Positions 37,141 to 46,294 of a stretch of 64,000 bases of DNA are shown here, in pieces. The notes under the pieces were generated by a model. It was not told where the DNA came from. It worked only from the letters and a program-made list of their open reading frames with translations, and did not search any database. Both the position numbers and the translations under genes were made by a program. The stretch is from Pirellulales bacterium (lineage in GTDB: Bacteria > Planctomycetota > Planctomycetia > Pirellulales > PALSA-1355), in the NCBI GenBank assembly GCA_022844125.1, contig JALHMI010000005.1, positions 1 through 64,000 of the forward strand. The letters are read 5' to 3'. Numbering within the stretch: the first letter of the stretch is position 1; each line of letters begins with the position of its first letter.

Positions 37141-37473
37141 ATGAGCGAAAAACGGATCGAAACCTGGGACGAGTTCTGGCCGTTCTACGTCCGCGAACAT
37201 TCGTCGCCGGCCTGCCGGGCGCTGCACTTCATCGGGAGTTCGCTCTCACTGGTCGTCCTGGCCGCGGGCATTTTCGTGAACCCGTGGCTGCTGCTGGCCG
37301 CGCCGATCGTGGGCTACGGCTTCGCCTGGATCGGTCACTTTTTCATCGAGAAGAATAAACCGGCCAGCTTCAAGTATCCGCTGTGGTCATTTCTGGCCGA
37401 TTGGAAGATGTGGGCGATGATGCTCACTGGGCGGATGGGCGGTGAAGTGCGTAAAGCGCAGGGTGGGTCATAG
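37141..37473 (+). CDS. DUF962 / Mpo1-like membrane protein
   Basis: The product is 110 residues from ATG 37141. The start ETWDEFWPFYVREHSSPACR followed by LHFIGS is the DUF962 signature. Two hydrophobic segments follow (LSLVVLAAGIFV and WLLLAAPIVGYGFAWIGHFF), then FIEKNKPASFKYPLWSF. Yeast Mpo1 is an iron-dependent dioxygenase of 2-hydroxy fatty acids, and conserved histidines such as those in LHFIG and IGHFF are the candidate ligands. Bacterial function is not established. An inverted MFS remnant lies immediately downstream. Confidence 0.87.
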   Translation: MSEKRIETWDEFWPFYVREHSSPACRALHFIGSSLSLVVLAAGIFVNPWLLLAAPIVGYGFAWIGHFFIEKNKPASFKYPLWSFLADWKMWAMMLTGRMGGEVRKAQGGS

Positions 37474-37499
37474 GAACGAGCGACCGAGGGTAAGCGATG

Positions 37500-37728
37500 C
37501 TGAATCTTGTCGGCCTCGCAATTCAGTTCGACGCCGAGCCCCGGCCGCTTGGAAAGCAGGCTCACCGCGGCGGTCAACGCGACAAGCAGCGCCGAGCCGA
37601 ACCAGACCATGCCAAGTGCCAACTTGAGTCCGCGGCGATCGATCAGCCAGCCGCAGGGGATCATCGCCAGCGTGCAGGCCAACTAGGCTAAGCGGACAAT
37701 CGCTGCGAACTTCCAGCCGCCGGAGATG
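37500..37728 (-). pseudogene. Remnant of an MFS transporter
   Basis: The minus strand reads GISGGWKFAAIVRLA, an in-frame TAG, then LACTLAMIPCGWLIDRRGLK and LALGMVWFGSALLVALTAAV before the sequence loses sense. GWLIDRRGLK is the loop 2-3 motif A of major-facilitator transporters, flanked by two membrane helices. The other ten helices are absent and an internal stop is present, so this is a fragment of a dead gene. Confidence 0.65.
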
Positions 37729-39561
37729 CCTCTCGTGAAACGGTCTTGCCTCATCCTCGTGCTGTGTTTTGCCTTCACTCAGCTCTGGGAATGCCGCACC
37801 CTTGCCGCGGAGCCCGACACACAGGCCAACATCCGCGAGCTCAAGCTCCGCGACTGGCAACCGCAGCCGATGCTGGTTTCTAAGAAAACCCAGCTTGAAA
37901 GGCCCAAGTATGCGGCAATCGACGTGCACAATCATCTCGGCGGAGGAAAGCAGACGCTCACGCCCGATTGCGTGGCGGGATATCTCGAGGAAATGAATGC
38001 CGCGGGCGTGCGGACGGTCGTGAACCTCGACGGCGGCTGGGGCGAGCGATTGAAGGAGACTGTGGCCGCGCTCGACGAAGCGCATCCCGGTCGGTTTCTC
38101 ACATTCGCGCTCGTCGACTTCGCCGGGATTGATGTCGACGACTGGAGCGAGCGCGAAGCCAAGCGGCTCGAAGAGAGCTTTGCTGCCGGCGCCAAGGGAC
38201 TCAAGTTCCACAAGAGCCTGGGGCTCACCGTCCGTTACAGGGACGGCCGGCTGATGAAAGTCGACGATCCGAAGCTCGCGCCGATCTGGCGAGTCTGCGC
38301 GAATCACAGGAAGCCGGTGATGATTCATGTGGCCGATCCCGCGGCGTTCTTCACGCCGCTCGACACCAAGAATGAACGCTGGCATGAGCTCAATGAACAT
38401 CCGAACTGGCTGTTCTTCGGCGAGCAGTTTCCGCAGCGACAGGAGATTCTGGCTCAACTTGAACGCGTCGTGGCGGCGAATCCCGATACGACGTTCATCG
38501 GCGCTCACTGCGGGAACAACGCGGAGGATCTGCAAGAGGTGGCGCGCTGGCTGGATGCCTACCCAAACTTCTACGTGGATATTGACGCCCGCATTTCGGA
38601 GCTCGGCCGTCAGCCGTACACAGCGCGGAAGTTCCTCATCAAGTATCAGGACCGCGTGATGTTCGGCACCGACACCACGCCGCGGCGGAACGCGTTCCGG
38701 ATCTACTATCGCTTTCTGGAGACGGACGATGAGTACTTCGATTGCTCGGAAAGCCATCATCTGCAAGGGTTCTGGATGATTTACGGGGTGCACCTGCCGG
38801 ACGAGGTGCTCGAGAAGATTTACTACAAGAACGCCGAGCGGGTACTGTTCGCTCCCGCCGAGGCACCGGCCGCGACGAAAACTAGCTTGAAGGAAGTAGC
38901 GCCCAAGCCGCCCACGTTGCGCGTTCCGCGAGTCGACGACTTCAAGGTCAGCGGTGATGGCAGCAACGCCGCTTGGGGAAAGGCCGAGTGGACCCCGCTC
39001 CACAGACGACCGGCGGCAAGCGATCTGCTGGCCTACGACGCGAAGTTTAAGATGCTGTCTTCGAAGACGGGCGTTTATGTCTTGTTCTCCGGCAGCGACG
39101 CCCGGCTGACGGCGACGATGAAGGCAGACTTTCTCGACCTGTGGAACGAGGATGTGTACGAGTTCTTCTTCTGGACCGACGAACGGCTGCCGATCTACTT
39201 CGAGTACGAGATTTCACCCTTGGGTTACGAACTGCCGATTATCATTCCGAATGTCGACGGCAAGTTCCTGGGCTGGCGCCCGTGGCATTACGAAGGGGAT
39301 CGCAAGATTCAGAAAGCAACGGCAATCGTGGGCGGCGAAAAGGAATCGGGCGCGAAGGCAACCGGTTGGACTGCTGAGATCTTCGTGCCATATTCGCTAC
39401 TGGTGCCGCTGGGCAACGTGCCGCCGAAATCCGGCACGCGCTGGCGGGCTAACTTCTACCGCGTCGACTACGACGAATCGCGCGACACCGCCTGGGATTG
39501 GGCTCGCGTCGGTCCCAGCTTCCACGAGTACCAGAAGTTCGGGACGCTGGTATTCGAATAG
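37726..39561 (+). CDS. Secreted amidohydrolase-type TIM barrel fused to a CBM9-like domain
   Basis: The product is 611 residues with a signal peptide (about residues 1-27). The first domain (about 60-375) is an amidohydrolase_2-type barrel: metal motif DVHNHLGGG, KGLKFHKSLG, MIHVADP, FIGAHCGNN and FGTDTTP. The second domain (about 400-611) starts RVPRVDDFKVSGDGSNAAWG, characteristic of CBM9-like domains of secreted bacterial hydrolases. The fusion suggests a periplasmic or surface enzyme that holds on to a carbohydrate while hydrolysing an attached group. Substrate is unknown. Confidence 0.85.
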   Translation: MPLVKRSCLILVLCFAFTQLWECRTLAAEPDTQANIRELKLRDWQPQPMLVSKKTQLERPKYAAIDVHNHLGGGKQTLTPDCVAGYLEEMNAAGVRTVVNLDGGWGERLKETVAALDEAHPGRFLTFALVDFAGIDVDDWSEREAKRLEESFAAGAKGLKFHKSLGLTVRYRDGRLMKVDDPKLAPIWRVCANHRKPVMIHVADPAAFFTPLDTKNERWHELNEHPNWLFFGEQFPQRQEILAQLERVVAANPDTTFIGAHCGNNAEDLQEVARWLDAYPNFYVDIDARISELGRQPYTARKFLIKYQDRVMFGTDTTPRRNAFRIYYRFLETDDEYFDCSESHHLQGFWMIYGVHLPDEVLEKIYYKNAERVLFAPAEAPAATKTSLKEVAPKPPTLRVPRVDDFKVSGDGSNAAWGKAEWTPLHRRPAASDLLAYDAKFKMLSSKTGVYVLFSGSDARLTATMKADFLDLWNEDVYEFFFWTDERLPIYFEYEISPLGYELPIIIPNVDGKFLGWRPWHYEGDRKIQKATAIVGGEKESGAKATGWTAEIFVPYSLLVPLGNVPPKSGTRWRANFYRVDYDESRDTAWDWARVGPSFHEYQKFGTLVFE

Positions 39562-39575
39562 GCGTGCCGAAGACG

Positions 39576-40370
39576 CTACGCGCACTTGGGATCGAATCCG
39601 ATGCGCGCGAGAAGCCTATCGGTGAAGCTGAGCAATTGCGGCTCCTCCCAGATGGCGGGGAGCTTGACCCGGCCTCGCACCAGTCGACGATGCAATCGTC
39701 GATTGAAACCGCCATGCACTCGGATGATCCGCTGGAGCTCTTCGCCGGGGTTCACGCCCAGCCGGGCAAGTGACTGGTAGTTCTCGCCGCGAAACAGCTT
39801 GCCGGTGTGCTCCACCCCAACGGCGTCGATGATGGCCAGTTCGCGATTGTCAAAATGCCGGGGCCACAACAGGTCGAGTCCCCAGCCGGAGCGGCTTTCC
39901 TTAAACGTCGGCTGCAGGCGGAACAAGGCCTCACGCGAAAATGCGGGGCACATCACCTCGACAAATGGCGTGTAGCGGAGCACGACGCCCGGCCGCGGCC
40001 GGAGGAATTGGTAAGTGATTTCGCCGGCGGCGATCGCCGGTTGCGCGAGTTGCAGACGCTGCTCGCGGATGATCGCGAACAGCCGGTTCACCTGCTCCGT
40101 CGTGGCCCGAACGTCGCAGTCGGGGCACCAGATGTATTCGTACTCGTCGACCACTTCGCGAAAGTCCTGCAGCGCGAAGTCCACTAGTTCCCACTTGAAG
40201 CCTTGGCGAGCCGCGTAGTAGTCGGCGTCGCAACGGCCGAAATTCGCATTCGCGCCGTAATGCACCAGCAGCACGTCGAACGTGCGGTTCGGCCGATCCG
40301 CGAGCCAGCTCGCATGCATCGACTCGTCGCCGATAGGAGAAATGACCAGGTTGCGGCGTGGTGCAGTCAT
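39576..40370 (-). CDS. DUF707 family protein (putative glycosyltransferase-like)
   Basis: The product is 264 residues. It begins RRNLVISPIGDESMHASWL and has an acidic DxD-type element in EYIWCPDCDVRATTEQVNRL, as in DUF707. GWGLDLLWPRHF and GVEHTGK also match the family. It starts 19 bases after the end of UDP-galactopyranose mutase on the same strand, so the two are surely co-transcribed. That suggests, as inference, a galactofuranose-using transferase for a surface polysaccharide. No signal peptide is present. Confidence 0.8.
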   Translation of the reverse strand: MTAPRRNLVISPIGDESMHASWLADRPNRTFDVLLVHYGANANFGRCDADYYAARQGFKWELVDFALQDFREVVDEYEYIWCPDCDVRATTEQVNRLFAIIREQRLQLAQPAIAAGEITYQFLRPRPGVVLRYTPFVEVMCPAFSREALFRLQPTFKESRSGWGLDLLWPRHFDNRELAIIDAVGVEHTGKLFRGENYQSLARLGVNPGEELQRIIRVHGGFNRRLHRRLVRGRVKLPAIWEEPQLLSFTDRLLARIGFDPKCA

Positions 40371-40389
40371 AAGAGTGCAATCGAAAGGA

Positions 40390-41532
40390 TCACGCCGCTC
40401 GCAGCAGGCCAGACTGGGTGACGGTGACCAGCGACTCGCCGAACTGCTTGTCGGCCAGCGTCAGGGCCTGGGCCACGACCTGATGCATGTCGTAATACTG
40501 GTAGGTTGCCAGCCGGCCGCCCAGCAGCAAGCCAACTCGCTGGGCTTCCGCCCGGTACTGCTCGTACAGCTCGGCATTGGCCGTATCGCGAATCGGGTAA
40601 TAAGGCACCTTGTCGCGGCCACCGGCGTCGGGATACTCGCGGGTGATCACCGTCTTCGGCGACGACAGGAACTCGAAGTGCTTATGCTCGGTGATCCGGG
40701 TATGCGGCACGCCGGCTTCAGTGTAGTTGACAATCGCCGCGCCTTGGAAGTCGCCGTCGAGCACCTCGTGCTCGAAGCGGAGCGAGCGATACTCGAGTTC
40801 GCCGAAGCGGTAGTCAAAATATTCGTCGATCTTGCCGGTGTAGACAACGTTCTGGGCTGAGCCGTTCAGGCTTTCAGCTTCCTCGAAGTAGTCCACTTCC
40901 AGCTCGACACGAATGAGTTCGTGGTCGAGCATATTCTCGAACATCTGTGTGTAGCCGCCGATCGGAATGCCCTGATACTGGTCGGCGAAATAGCGGTCGT
41001 CATACGTCTGGCGGATCGGAATGCGGCGAATGATCGACGGTGGCAGCTCGGCAGGGTCGCGGCCCCATTGCTTCGTCGTGTATCCGCGTACGAACACCTC
41101 GTACAGCTCTTCGCCAACCTGCGAGAGGATCCAATCGCGCAGGTTCCGCGGCTGCTCGCAAGGGATGCGTGCCTCGGCGAGCCGGGCTTCGGCCTCGGCC
41201 GGCGTGTTGACGCCCCACAACTGCGAGAGCGTCATGAGGTTGATCGGGAACGAGAGCGTCCGACCGCTGTGTCGCACGCGCCCGTGATGCAAGTAGTGAT
41301 TGAATCGGGCGAAGCGGTTGACGAACTGCCACACGCGCTCGTTGTCGGTATGGAAGATGTGCGGCCCGTAGTGATGGACCTCGACGCCGGCCAGCTTCTC
41401 GGAGTAACAGTTGCCGGCGATATGCGATCGTTTGTCGATCACCATCACGCGCCGGCCGGCCTCGGCTGCCCGCCTTGCGAACACCGCTCCGAACATCCCG
41501 CAGCCAACGATCAGATAGTCAAACGCGGCCAT
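40390..41532 (-). CDS. glf: UDP-galactopyranose mutase
   Basis: The product is 380 residues, the usual length. The N-terminal FAD-binding motif is GCGMFGAVFARRAAEAG. HHYGPHIFHTDNERVWQFV, the substrate-loop region GYTTKQWGRDPAELP and YQGIPIGGYTQMFENML are all hallmarks of Glf. The enzyme interconverts UDP-galactopyranose and UDP-galactofuranose using reduced FAD in the cytoplasm and supplies galactofuranose for surface glycans. It is the first gene of a two-gene operon with the DUF707 protein. Confidence 0.96.
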   Translation of the reverse strand: MAAFDYLIVGCGMFGAVFARRAAEAGRRVMVIDKRSHIAGNCYSEKLAGVEVHHYGPHIFHTDNERVWQFVNRFARFNHYLHHGRVRHSGRTLSFPINLMTLSQLWGVNTPAEAEARLAEARIPCEQPRNLRDWILSQVGEELYEVFVRGYTTKQWGRDPAELPPSIIRRIPIRQTYDDRYFADQYQGIPIGGYTQMFENMLDHELIRVELEVDYFEEAESLNGSAQNVVYTGKIDEYFDYRFGELEYRSLRFEHEVLDGDFQGAAIVNYTEAGVPHTRITEHKHFEFLSSPKTVITREYPDAGGRDKVPYYPIRDTANAELYEQYRAEAQRVGLLLGGRLATYQYYDMHQVVAQALTLADKQFGESLVTVTQSGLLRAA

Positions 41533-41703
41533 GCGTCCTTCTCGCTAAAGCTTCCATGCAATCTGCGACTGATGCGAGGTCGGCGGAGCATCATGCCCCG
41601 CGCGTCAGGTTTGACCTCGCGGCTGGCGGCAATTCTAATGACCGGCAGCCTTCACGACCTACAGCAGTTCCACGCCCGGGCGTGCTAGCAGGCGAGATTC
41701 AAG

Positions 41704-42261
41704 ATGGAAAAGGTGCTGATCATCGTCGGCGACGCGACCGAGACCGTCGACACGCTTTATCCGTATTACCGACTGATTGAAGGTGGCTATAAGCCCGTGG
41801 TGGCGGCGCCCGAGAAGCGGCGCTACCAGATGGTGATGCACGAGGTGAAGCCCGGCTGGACGATCACCAAGGAGTGGGAAGGCTACACGATCCAGGCGGA
41901 TGTCGCCTTTGCCGAAATCGACCCGCGCGAGTACCTCGGGATCTTCTTCAGCGGCGGCCGGGCACCGGAGTACATTCGCGAGGACGAAGACTTACTCCGC
42001 ATCACCCGGCACTTCTTCGAGGAGAACAAACCGATCGCCAGCGTCTGCCACGGCGTGGAGATTCCCGCTCGAGCCGGCTGCGTGAAGGGCCGGCGAATGG
42101 CAACGGTGCCCAAGTGCAAGTTCGACCTCGAAATCTGCGGCGGCACGTTCGTCAACGAGCCGTGTGTCATCGATGGCAACTTGGTAAGTGGCCGGACCTA
42201 TCACGACCACGGCCACTACATGGGCCCGTGGATGAAATTGCTGGATCAGGCGCGGAAATAG
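41704..42261 (+). CDS. DJ-1/PfpI family protein
   Basis: The product is 185 residues. The class-I glutamine-amidotransferase-like fold shows the nucleophile elbow ASVCHGVE with Cys115 and His116. KVLIIVGDATETVDTLYPYY opens the protein and YLGIFFSGGRAPEYI carries the acidic residue position. Related proteins act as glyoxalases, chaperone-like deglycases or proteases. The exact activity cannot be inferred. It stands alone between opposing neighbours. Confidence 0.9.
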   Translation: MEKVLIIVGDATETVDTLYPYYRLIEGGYKPVVAAPEKRRYQMVMHEVKPGWTITKEWEGYTIQADVAFAEIDPREYLGIFFSGGRAPEYIREDEDLLRITRHFFEENKPIASVCHGVEIPARAGCVKGRRMATVPKCKFDLEICGGTFVNEPCVIDGNLVSGRTYHDHGHYMGPWMKLLDQARK

Positions 42262-42293
42262 CCTCGACGGCAGGACCGCAGGGCGCGCTGGAC

Positions 42294-44246
42294 TTACTCG
42301 CTCGACGCATCAGACAGTTTAGCCAGGACTGTTTTTACGTCCTTCGCAGGCAGGATCAAACACTCCTCCAGCCCGCTCGGAAGGGGTTGCCCTTTGATAC
42401 TGATCCCGAGGATCTGGCCCGTTCGATCGACAACTGGCCCGCCGCAAGCTGTATTGCGCAATCGCAGGTCCGTCCCGATTAGCGTCCCAGTCAGGTCCTT
42501 GCGGCGCAGGCTCTTACCAACGTTGGAAATCACGCCGATCATTTGCTGCTGATCCGGAACGACGGCGGCGACCAGGCAACCCGGCGACGGCAATGCTCGA
42601 TCCGGCCACTCGGCTACGGGGAGCCCGTCGACATCGACTTTGAGGACGGCCAGATTGTGCTCCGCGAATCGTTTTACCGGCTTGGCAGTGAGCGTCCGGC
42701 CGTCGGCCAGTTCGCAGGTGATATCGCCCGCCGGCATGTCAGCACGCGTCAGCAGCACTCCATCGCTACGAACGATTGTGCCCAGCGCCTGCTGCTTGCC
42801 CTGGATCATGAGCTTGACCACGATCGATGCATGTTTTTGCACAAGCGGTTCAAGGGCGGCCTTTACGTCGGCCAGCGGTTCTGACTTGAGCACGTCCACC
42901 GACCGGCCCGCGGCCAGCTCATCCCACTGGCTGCGAATCAGTTCAATCCGTGCTTGCTGTGCTTGATCGCCGACTCCTCCCAGGTACATGCCGATCAGAC
43001 ACCCTTCGCGGGTAAACACACCGCCGCCCGATGCGCCTTGCGTGTCAGGCGAAAAACCGTCCGCCCAGAACTGACCATGCCAATAGTCCTTTCTCGCCAA
43101 CGTGAACTTCGGACGAATGATCTCCACATCTTGTTGGACCCACGCGGCCCGGCCTGGCTTGGCCACCGGAAAGCCGATTCGAATGCACTCGGTGCCCGGT
43201 TCAGCCGAGGACGAATCCCCAAACTCGACATGCGGCCAAGGTCCCTCGCCGATAATCTTCATGAGCCCCACGTCGCAGATGAGATTTTTGCCAAGTACCA
43301 CGGCGATAGCATCGCGACCGTCTGCAAAGGCCAAGTTCACCGTGTCGCCCGACAGCCAGCGATGATGGCCGCAGGTGGCGACATATCCGTCGGCGGTGAT
43401 TACCGTGCCGCTAACGTTCCCCTTGTCGCCCGGCTTGGTGATGCGCGCGCTGGCCGCGGTGGCTTTTGCGATGATTAACTTCAGCGTTCCTGATGTGTCG
43501 CTCTCGTCGGGCGCCGATCGTGGTGCGGCGTCAGATGCGTCAACCGGTTTGCCACTCAGCCACTCGCGATCAAGATTCTTGCCCGCCAGCAGATCGTCCC
43601 AATGCTTCTCCAAGAGGTCGGCCGGCACATGGATCGGATCGGAGCCCACGGGAGTGTTGCTGTTCCAGCCGATAAGCCGGCCCTCAAAGTCGAAGACATT
43701 GTGCACGCCAGCCAGAAAGCGGTACGAGCTGCTGAACCAGTGAGGATCGCAATTTTGCGTAATCACTCCGAATCGAAGCGAAGGCCGCTGCTCCGCCGAG
43801 TCGAGCTCCGGCATCGAGGGATACCCCAGCCCCAAGCACAGGGCGCCGACAGGCCGTTCACCTGAGATTTCGACGTGCGGCCAGGGGCCCGGTTCAGTGA
43901 TCTTCAGCATCCCAAGGCCGAGCGAGCTGGACCAGCCGAGCGCCTCGCCTTTCAGCCGCCGGCCGTCCGACGTACGCAGCTCAAGCAGTTCGTTCTTTAG
44001 CACGCACGACACGCTGCTGCCCATCGCCACATGCCCCTCGGGCGTGACGATCACGCCACTGCCGAACCACAGGCCGTCATAGCCGAAGCGAACGACGGAA
44101 GGCATCACCCGCGCGGATACCTCCTGCAATCGGGCCTCAAGCGACGCGAGATCTAGTGCGGCATCGGCGGCCCGGGCGCTCGCGGTGCAGACCGCCTGTG
44201 CGAGCACTGCCAGCCAGAGCAACACGGTACGCCGATGGCAAAACAT
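42294..44246 (-). CDS. Secreted protein with three tandem trypsin-like domains
   Basis: The product is 650 residues. A signal peptide ends near ASARA, and GAGGG lies eight bases before ATG 44246. Three HtrA-like beta-barrel repeats are visible at about residues 35-235, 255-440 and 460-640. Only the middle one has a full triad: ATCGHH, ICDVGLMKI and QGASGGGVF. In the first, the histidine and serine positions read MGSS and FDFEGR. In the third they read LLTRAD and TACGGPVV. Domains 1 and 3 are probably binding modules. No PDZ domain is present. It is likely a periplasmic or surface protease. Confidence 0.83.
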   Translation of the reverse strand: MFCHRRTVLLWLAVLAQAVCTASARAADAALDLASLEARLQEVSARVMPSVVRFGYDGLWFGSGVIVTPEGHVAMGSSVSCVLKNELLELRTSDGRRLKGEALGWSSSLGLGMLKITEPGPWPHVEISGERPVGALCLGLGYPSMPELDSAEQRPSLRFGVITQNCDPHWFSSSYRFLAGVHNVFDFEGRLIGWNSNTPVGSDPIHVPADLLEKHWDDLLAGKNLDREWLSGKPVDASDAAPRSAPDESDTSGTLKLIIAKATAASARITKPGDKGNVSGTVITADGYVATCGHHRWLSGDTVNLAFADGRDAIAVVLGKNLICDVGLMKIIGEGPWPHVEFGDSSSAEPGTECIRIGFPVAKPGRAAWVQQDVEIIRPKFTLARKDYWHGQFWADGFSPDTQGASGGGVFTREGCLIGMYLGGVGDQAQQARIELIRSQWDELAAGRSVDVLKSEPLADVKAALEPLVQKHASIVVKLMIQGKQQALGTIVRSDGVLLTRADMPAGDITCELADGRTLTAKPVKRFAEHNLAVLKVDVDGLPVAEWPDRALPSPGCLVAAVVPDQQQMIGVISNVGKSLRRKDLTGTLIGTDLRLRNTACGGPVVDRTGQILGISIKGQPLPSGLEECLILPAKDVKTVLAKLSDASSE

Positions 44247-44292
44247 ATGGAACCCTCAGTAGCATTTGACGCCGCGATCTCTAAGCTTGCCG

Positions 44293-45975
44293 CTACTCCT
44301 TCTTCCCCTTCCCCCACACCGCCCTGCCCGGCTTCGCGCCGGTGTGTTCGCCGTCAGCCAGGACGTGCTGACCGTTGACGAACACGTGCTGGACGCCGGT
44401 GGCGTACTGATGCGGCTGGGCGTAGGTCGCGTGATCCGTGATCGTGGTCGGATCGAACACGACCACGTCGGCGAACTGGCCGGGCTTCAGGAATCCACGA
44501 TCGGTAAGGCCCAGGTTCGTGGCCGGCAGGCCGGTCAGCTTGCGGATCGCTTCTTCCATGGGAATCACCTTCTCGTCGCGGACGTACTTGCCGAGCAGGC
44601 GTGCGAAATTGCCGAACGTGCGCGGGTGCGGCTGCGAAAGCAGGAACGCCCCTTCAGCCGCGGGCGACGAGGCGTCCGAGCCGAAGCTGACCCAGGGGAG
44701 CGCGATGTTCTTCTTCACGTCCTCTTCGTTCATCATGAAGTAGACGGTGTCCACGCGGCTGTCGTCCTCGATCACCAGGTCCATCGCGGTTTCCTCGGGC
44801 GACGTGCCGCGGCGCTTGGCCACTTCGGCCAGCGTCTTGCCGGTCAGGTGTTTGAGCGCCTCGCTCTTGAACCCGACCAGCAGCACGTTCTCCGGCGAGC
44901 CGGCCGCCAGCAACAGGTTCTCCCACTCGTCGGTCGGCGTGCGCATCTCCTGGGCCACGCGTTTGCGAATTTCCGGATCGCGCATCCTCTCGATCCACCG
45001 CCGCAGACCCCCTTCCTGGACCCAGGGGGGCATCGCGCCGTTCAGTCCGGTCGAGCCGGCCGTGTACAGATACATGTCGGCCGTGATGCGGACGCCGTCT
45101 TTGCGGGCCTGCTCGACAAGCTCGATCACGCGATCGCGCTTGGGCCAGTTCTCCTGGCCAGCAGCTTTGAGATGGTAGATCTCGGCCGGCACGCTCGCCT
45201 CGCGAGCGATCTTGATCAGTTCCTCCACCGCTTCGACGAGCTGGTTGCCTTCGCTGCGCATGTGCGAGATGTACATCCCGCCGTACTCGCCAGCGACTTT
45301 GCAGAGCTCGATCAGCTCGTGCGTGTCGGCATAGAACGCCGGCGCGTAGATCAGCGAGGAGCCGATGCCGAGGGCCCCCTCTTCCATCGCCTGCCGCACG
45401 AGGGCGCGCATGTCGTCGAGTTCCTTTGGGGTCGGGCGACGGTCCTGATAGCCCAGCACGTTGATGCGCACGGTTGTGGCGCCCAGGAATGACGCCACGT
45501 TGCACGACACGCCGCGCGTTTCGAGGTGGGTGAGGTACTCGCCAAGCGTGTTCCAGGGGACTTCATACGGGATGTCCCCCTGCCGCTCGAGCATGTCCTG
45601 CTTCATGCGGGCATTGAGCGGCCCCATCGAAACTCCTTCGCCAAAGACCTCCAGCGTCACGCCCTGGCGAATGTCAGCCTGCGACCGGCCGTCGGCCAAG
45701 AGCGACACCGTGGCCCAACTGAGCACGTTGATGAAGCCGGGCGTGACGGCCTTGCCCTTGGCGTCGATCTCCTTATTCGCGGTTGCCTTGCCCAGGTCAC
45801 CGATGACGGCGATCCGGTCTGCCTTAATTGCGACATCGGCCACGACGCCAGGGGCACCGGTGCCGTCATAGACCGTGCCGCCGCGGATGATGATGTCATA
45901 CTTCGCCGGTTCATCGGCCGAGAGCGCGGGGGCGATGGCAGCGAGAACACAGAGGGTGATCAACGAGCGAATCAT
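44293..45975 (-). CDS. D-aminoacylase-family protein lacking the HxHxD metal motif
   Basis: The product is 560 residues. ATG 45975 starts a signal peptide (MIRSLITLCVLAAIAPALSA). The fold is that of N-acyl-D-amino-acid deacylases: IIIRGGTVYDGTG, ADGRSQADIRQGVTLEVFGE, YISHMRSEG, EIYHLKAAG, VSFGSDAS and a C-terminal FADVVVFDP. The normal PGF-I-D-x-H-S-H-x-D is replaced by FINVLSWATV (residues 81-90), so both histidines and the aspartate are absent. A distinct subfamily with FIN-LSWA exists, so this is probably not decay. It may use one metal or another chemistry. The 319-base gap upstream is described separately. Confidence 0.87.
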   Translation of the reverse strand: MIRSLITLCVLAAIAPALSADEPAKYDIIIRGGTVYDGTGAPGVVADVAIKADRIAVIGDLGKATANKEIDAKGKAVTPGFINVLSWATVSLLADGRSQADIRQGVTLEVFGEGVSMGPLNARMKQDMLERQGDIPYEVPWNTLGEYLTHLETRGVSCNVASFLGATTVRINVLGYQDRRPTPKELDDMRALVRQAMEEGALGIGSSLIYAPAFYADTHELIELCKVAGEYGGMYISHMRSEGNQLVEAVEELIKIAREASVPAEIYHLKAAGQENWPKRDRVIELVEQARKDGVRITADMYLYTAGSTGLNGAMPPWVQEGGLRRWIERMRDPEIRKRVAQEMRTPTDEWENLLLAAGSPENVLLVGFKSEALKHLTGKTLAEVAKRRGTSPEETAMDLVIEDDSRVDTVYFMMNEEDVKKNIALPWVSFGSDASSPAAEGAFLLSQPHPRTFGNFARLLGKYVRDEKVIPMEEAIRKLTGLPATNLGLTDRGFLKPGQFADVVVFDPTTITDHATYAQPHQYATGVQHVFVNGQHVLADGEHTGAKPGRAVWGKGKKE

Positions 45976-46294
45976 CGTGACAAGTGCTCCGGCGCGGAAA
46001 GTATTATGCCCCGTCTGGCACGGCCGAGATTGGCCGTCCGCGCCACTATAACACGTGAGCAAAGTCGGAGCGACTTTGCCGAAGCAAGCGAACGCGGGCC
46101 CGGACGCGGACGCTCCCACGCCGGGAGATTAGGCTTACTGCTAGCTCACTACACATTCGACCAGGGCCTCACGCTATGCGTTCGATGCATCAGCGAATCG
46201 TCGCGAGCCCGCATTTCCTGCTGGTCGTGGCGCTGGCCTCGCCGCTCCTCGCCGGTCGATCGCGTTGGGGCGTTGATCCTACCGGGCGCGCGGA
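45976..46294. other. Intergenic region with one small hairpin
   Basis: The perfect palindrome GCAAAGTCG-gag-CGACTTTGC lies at 46059-46079 without a T-run. The rest of the gap between the deacylase-like gene and the end of the sulfatase gene holds no convincing gene. A plus-strand ORF from 46176 has a hydrophobic start but runs antisense into the sulfatase. Confidence 0.45.
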
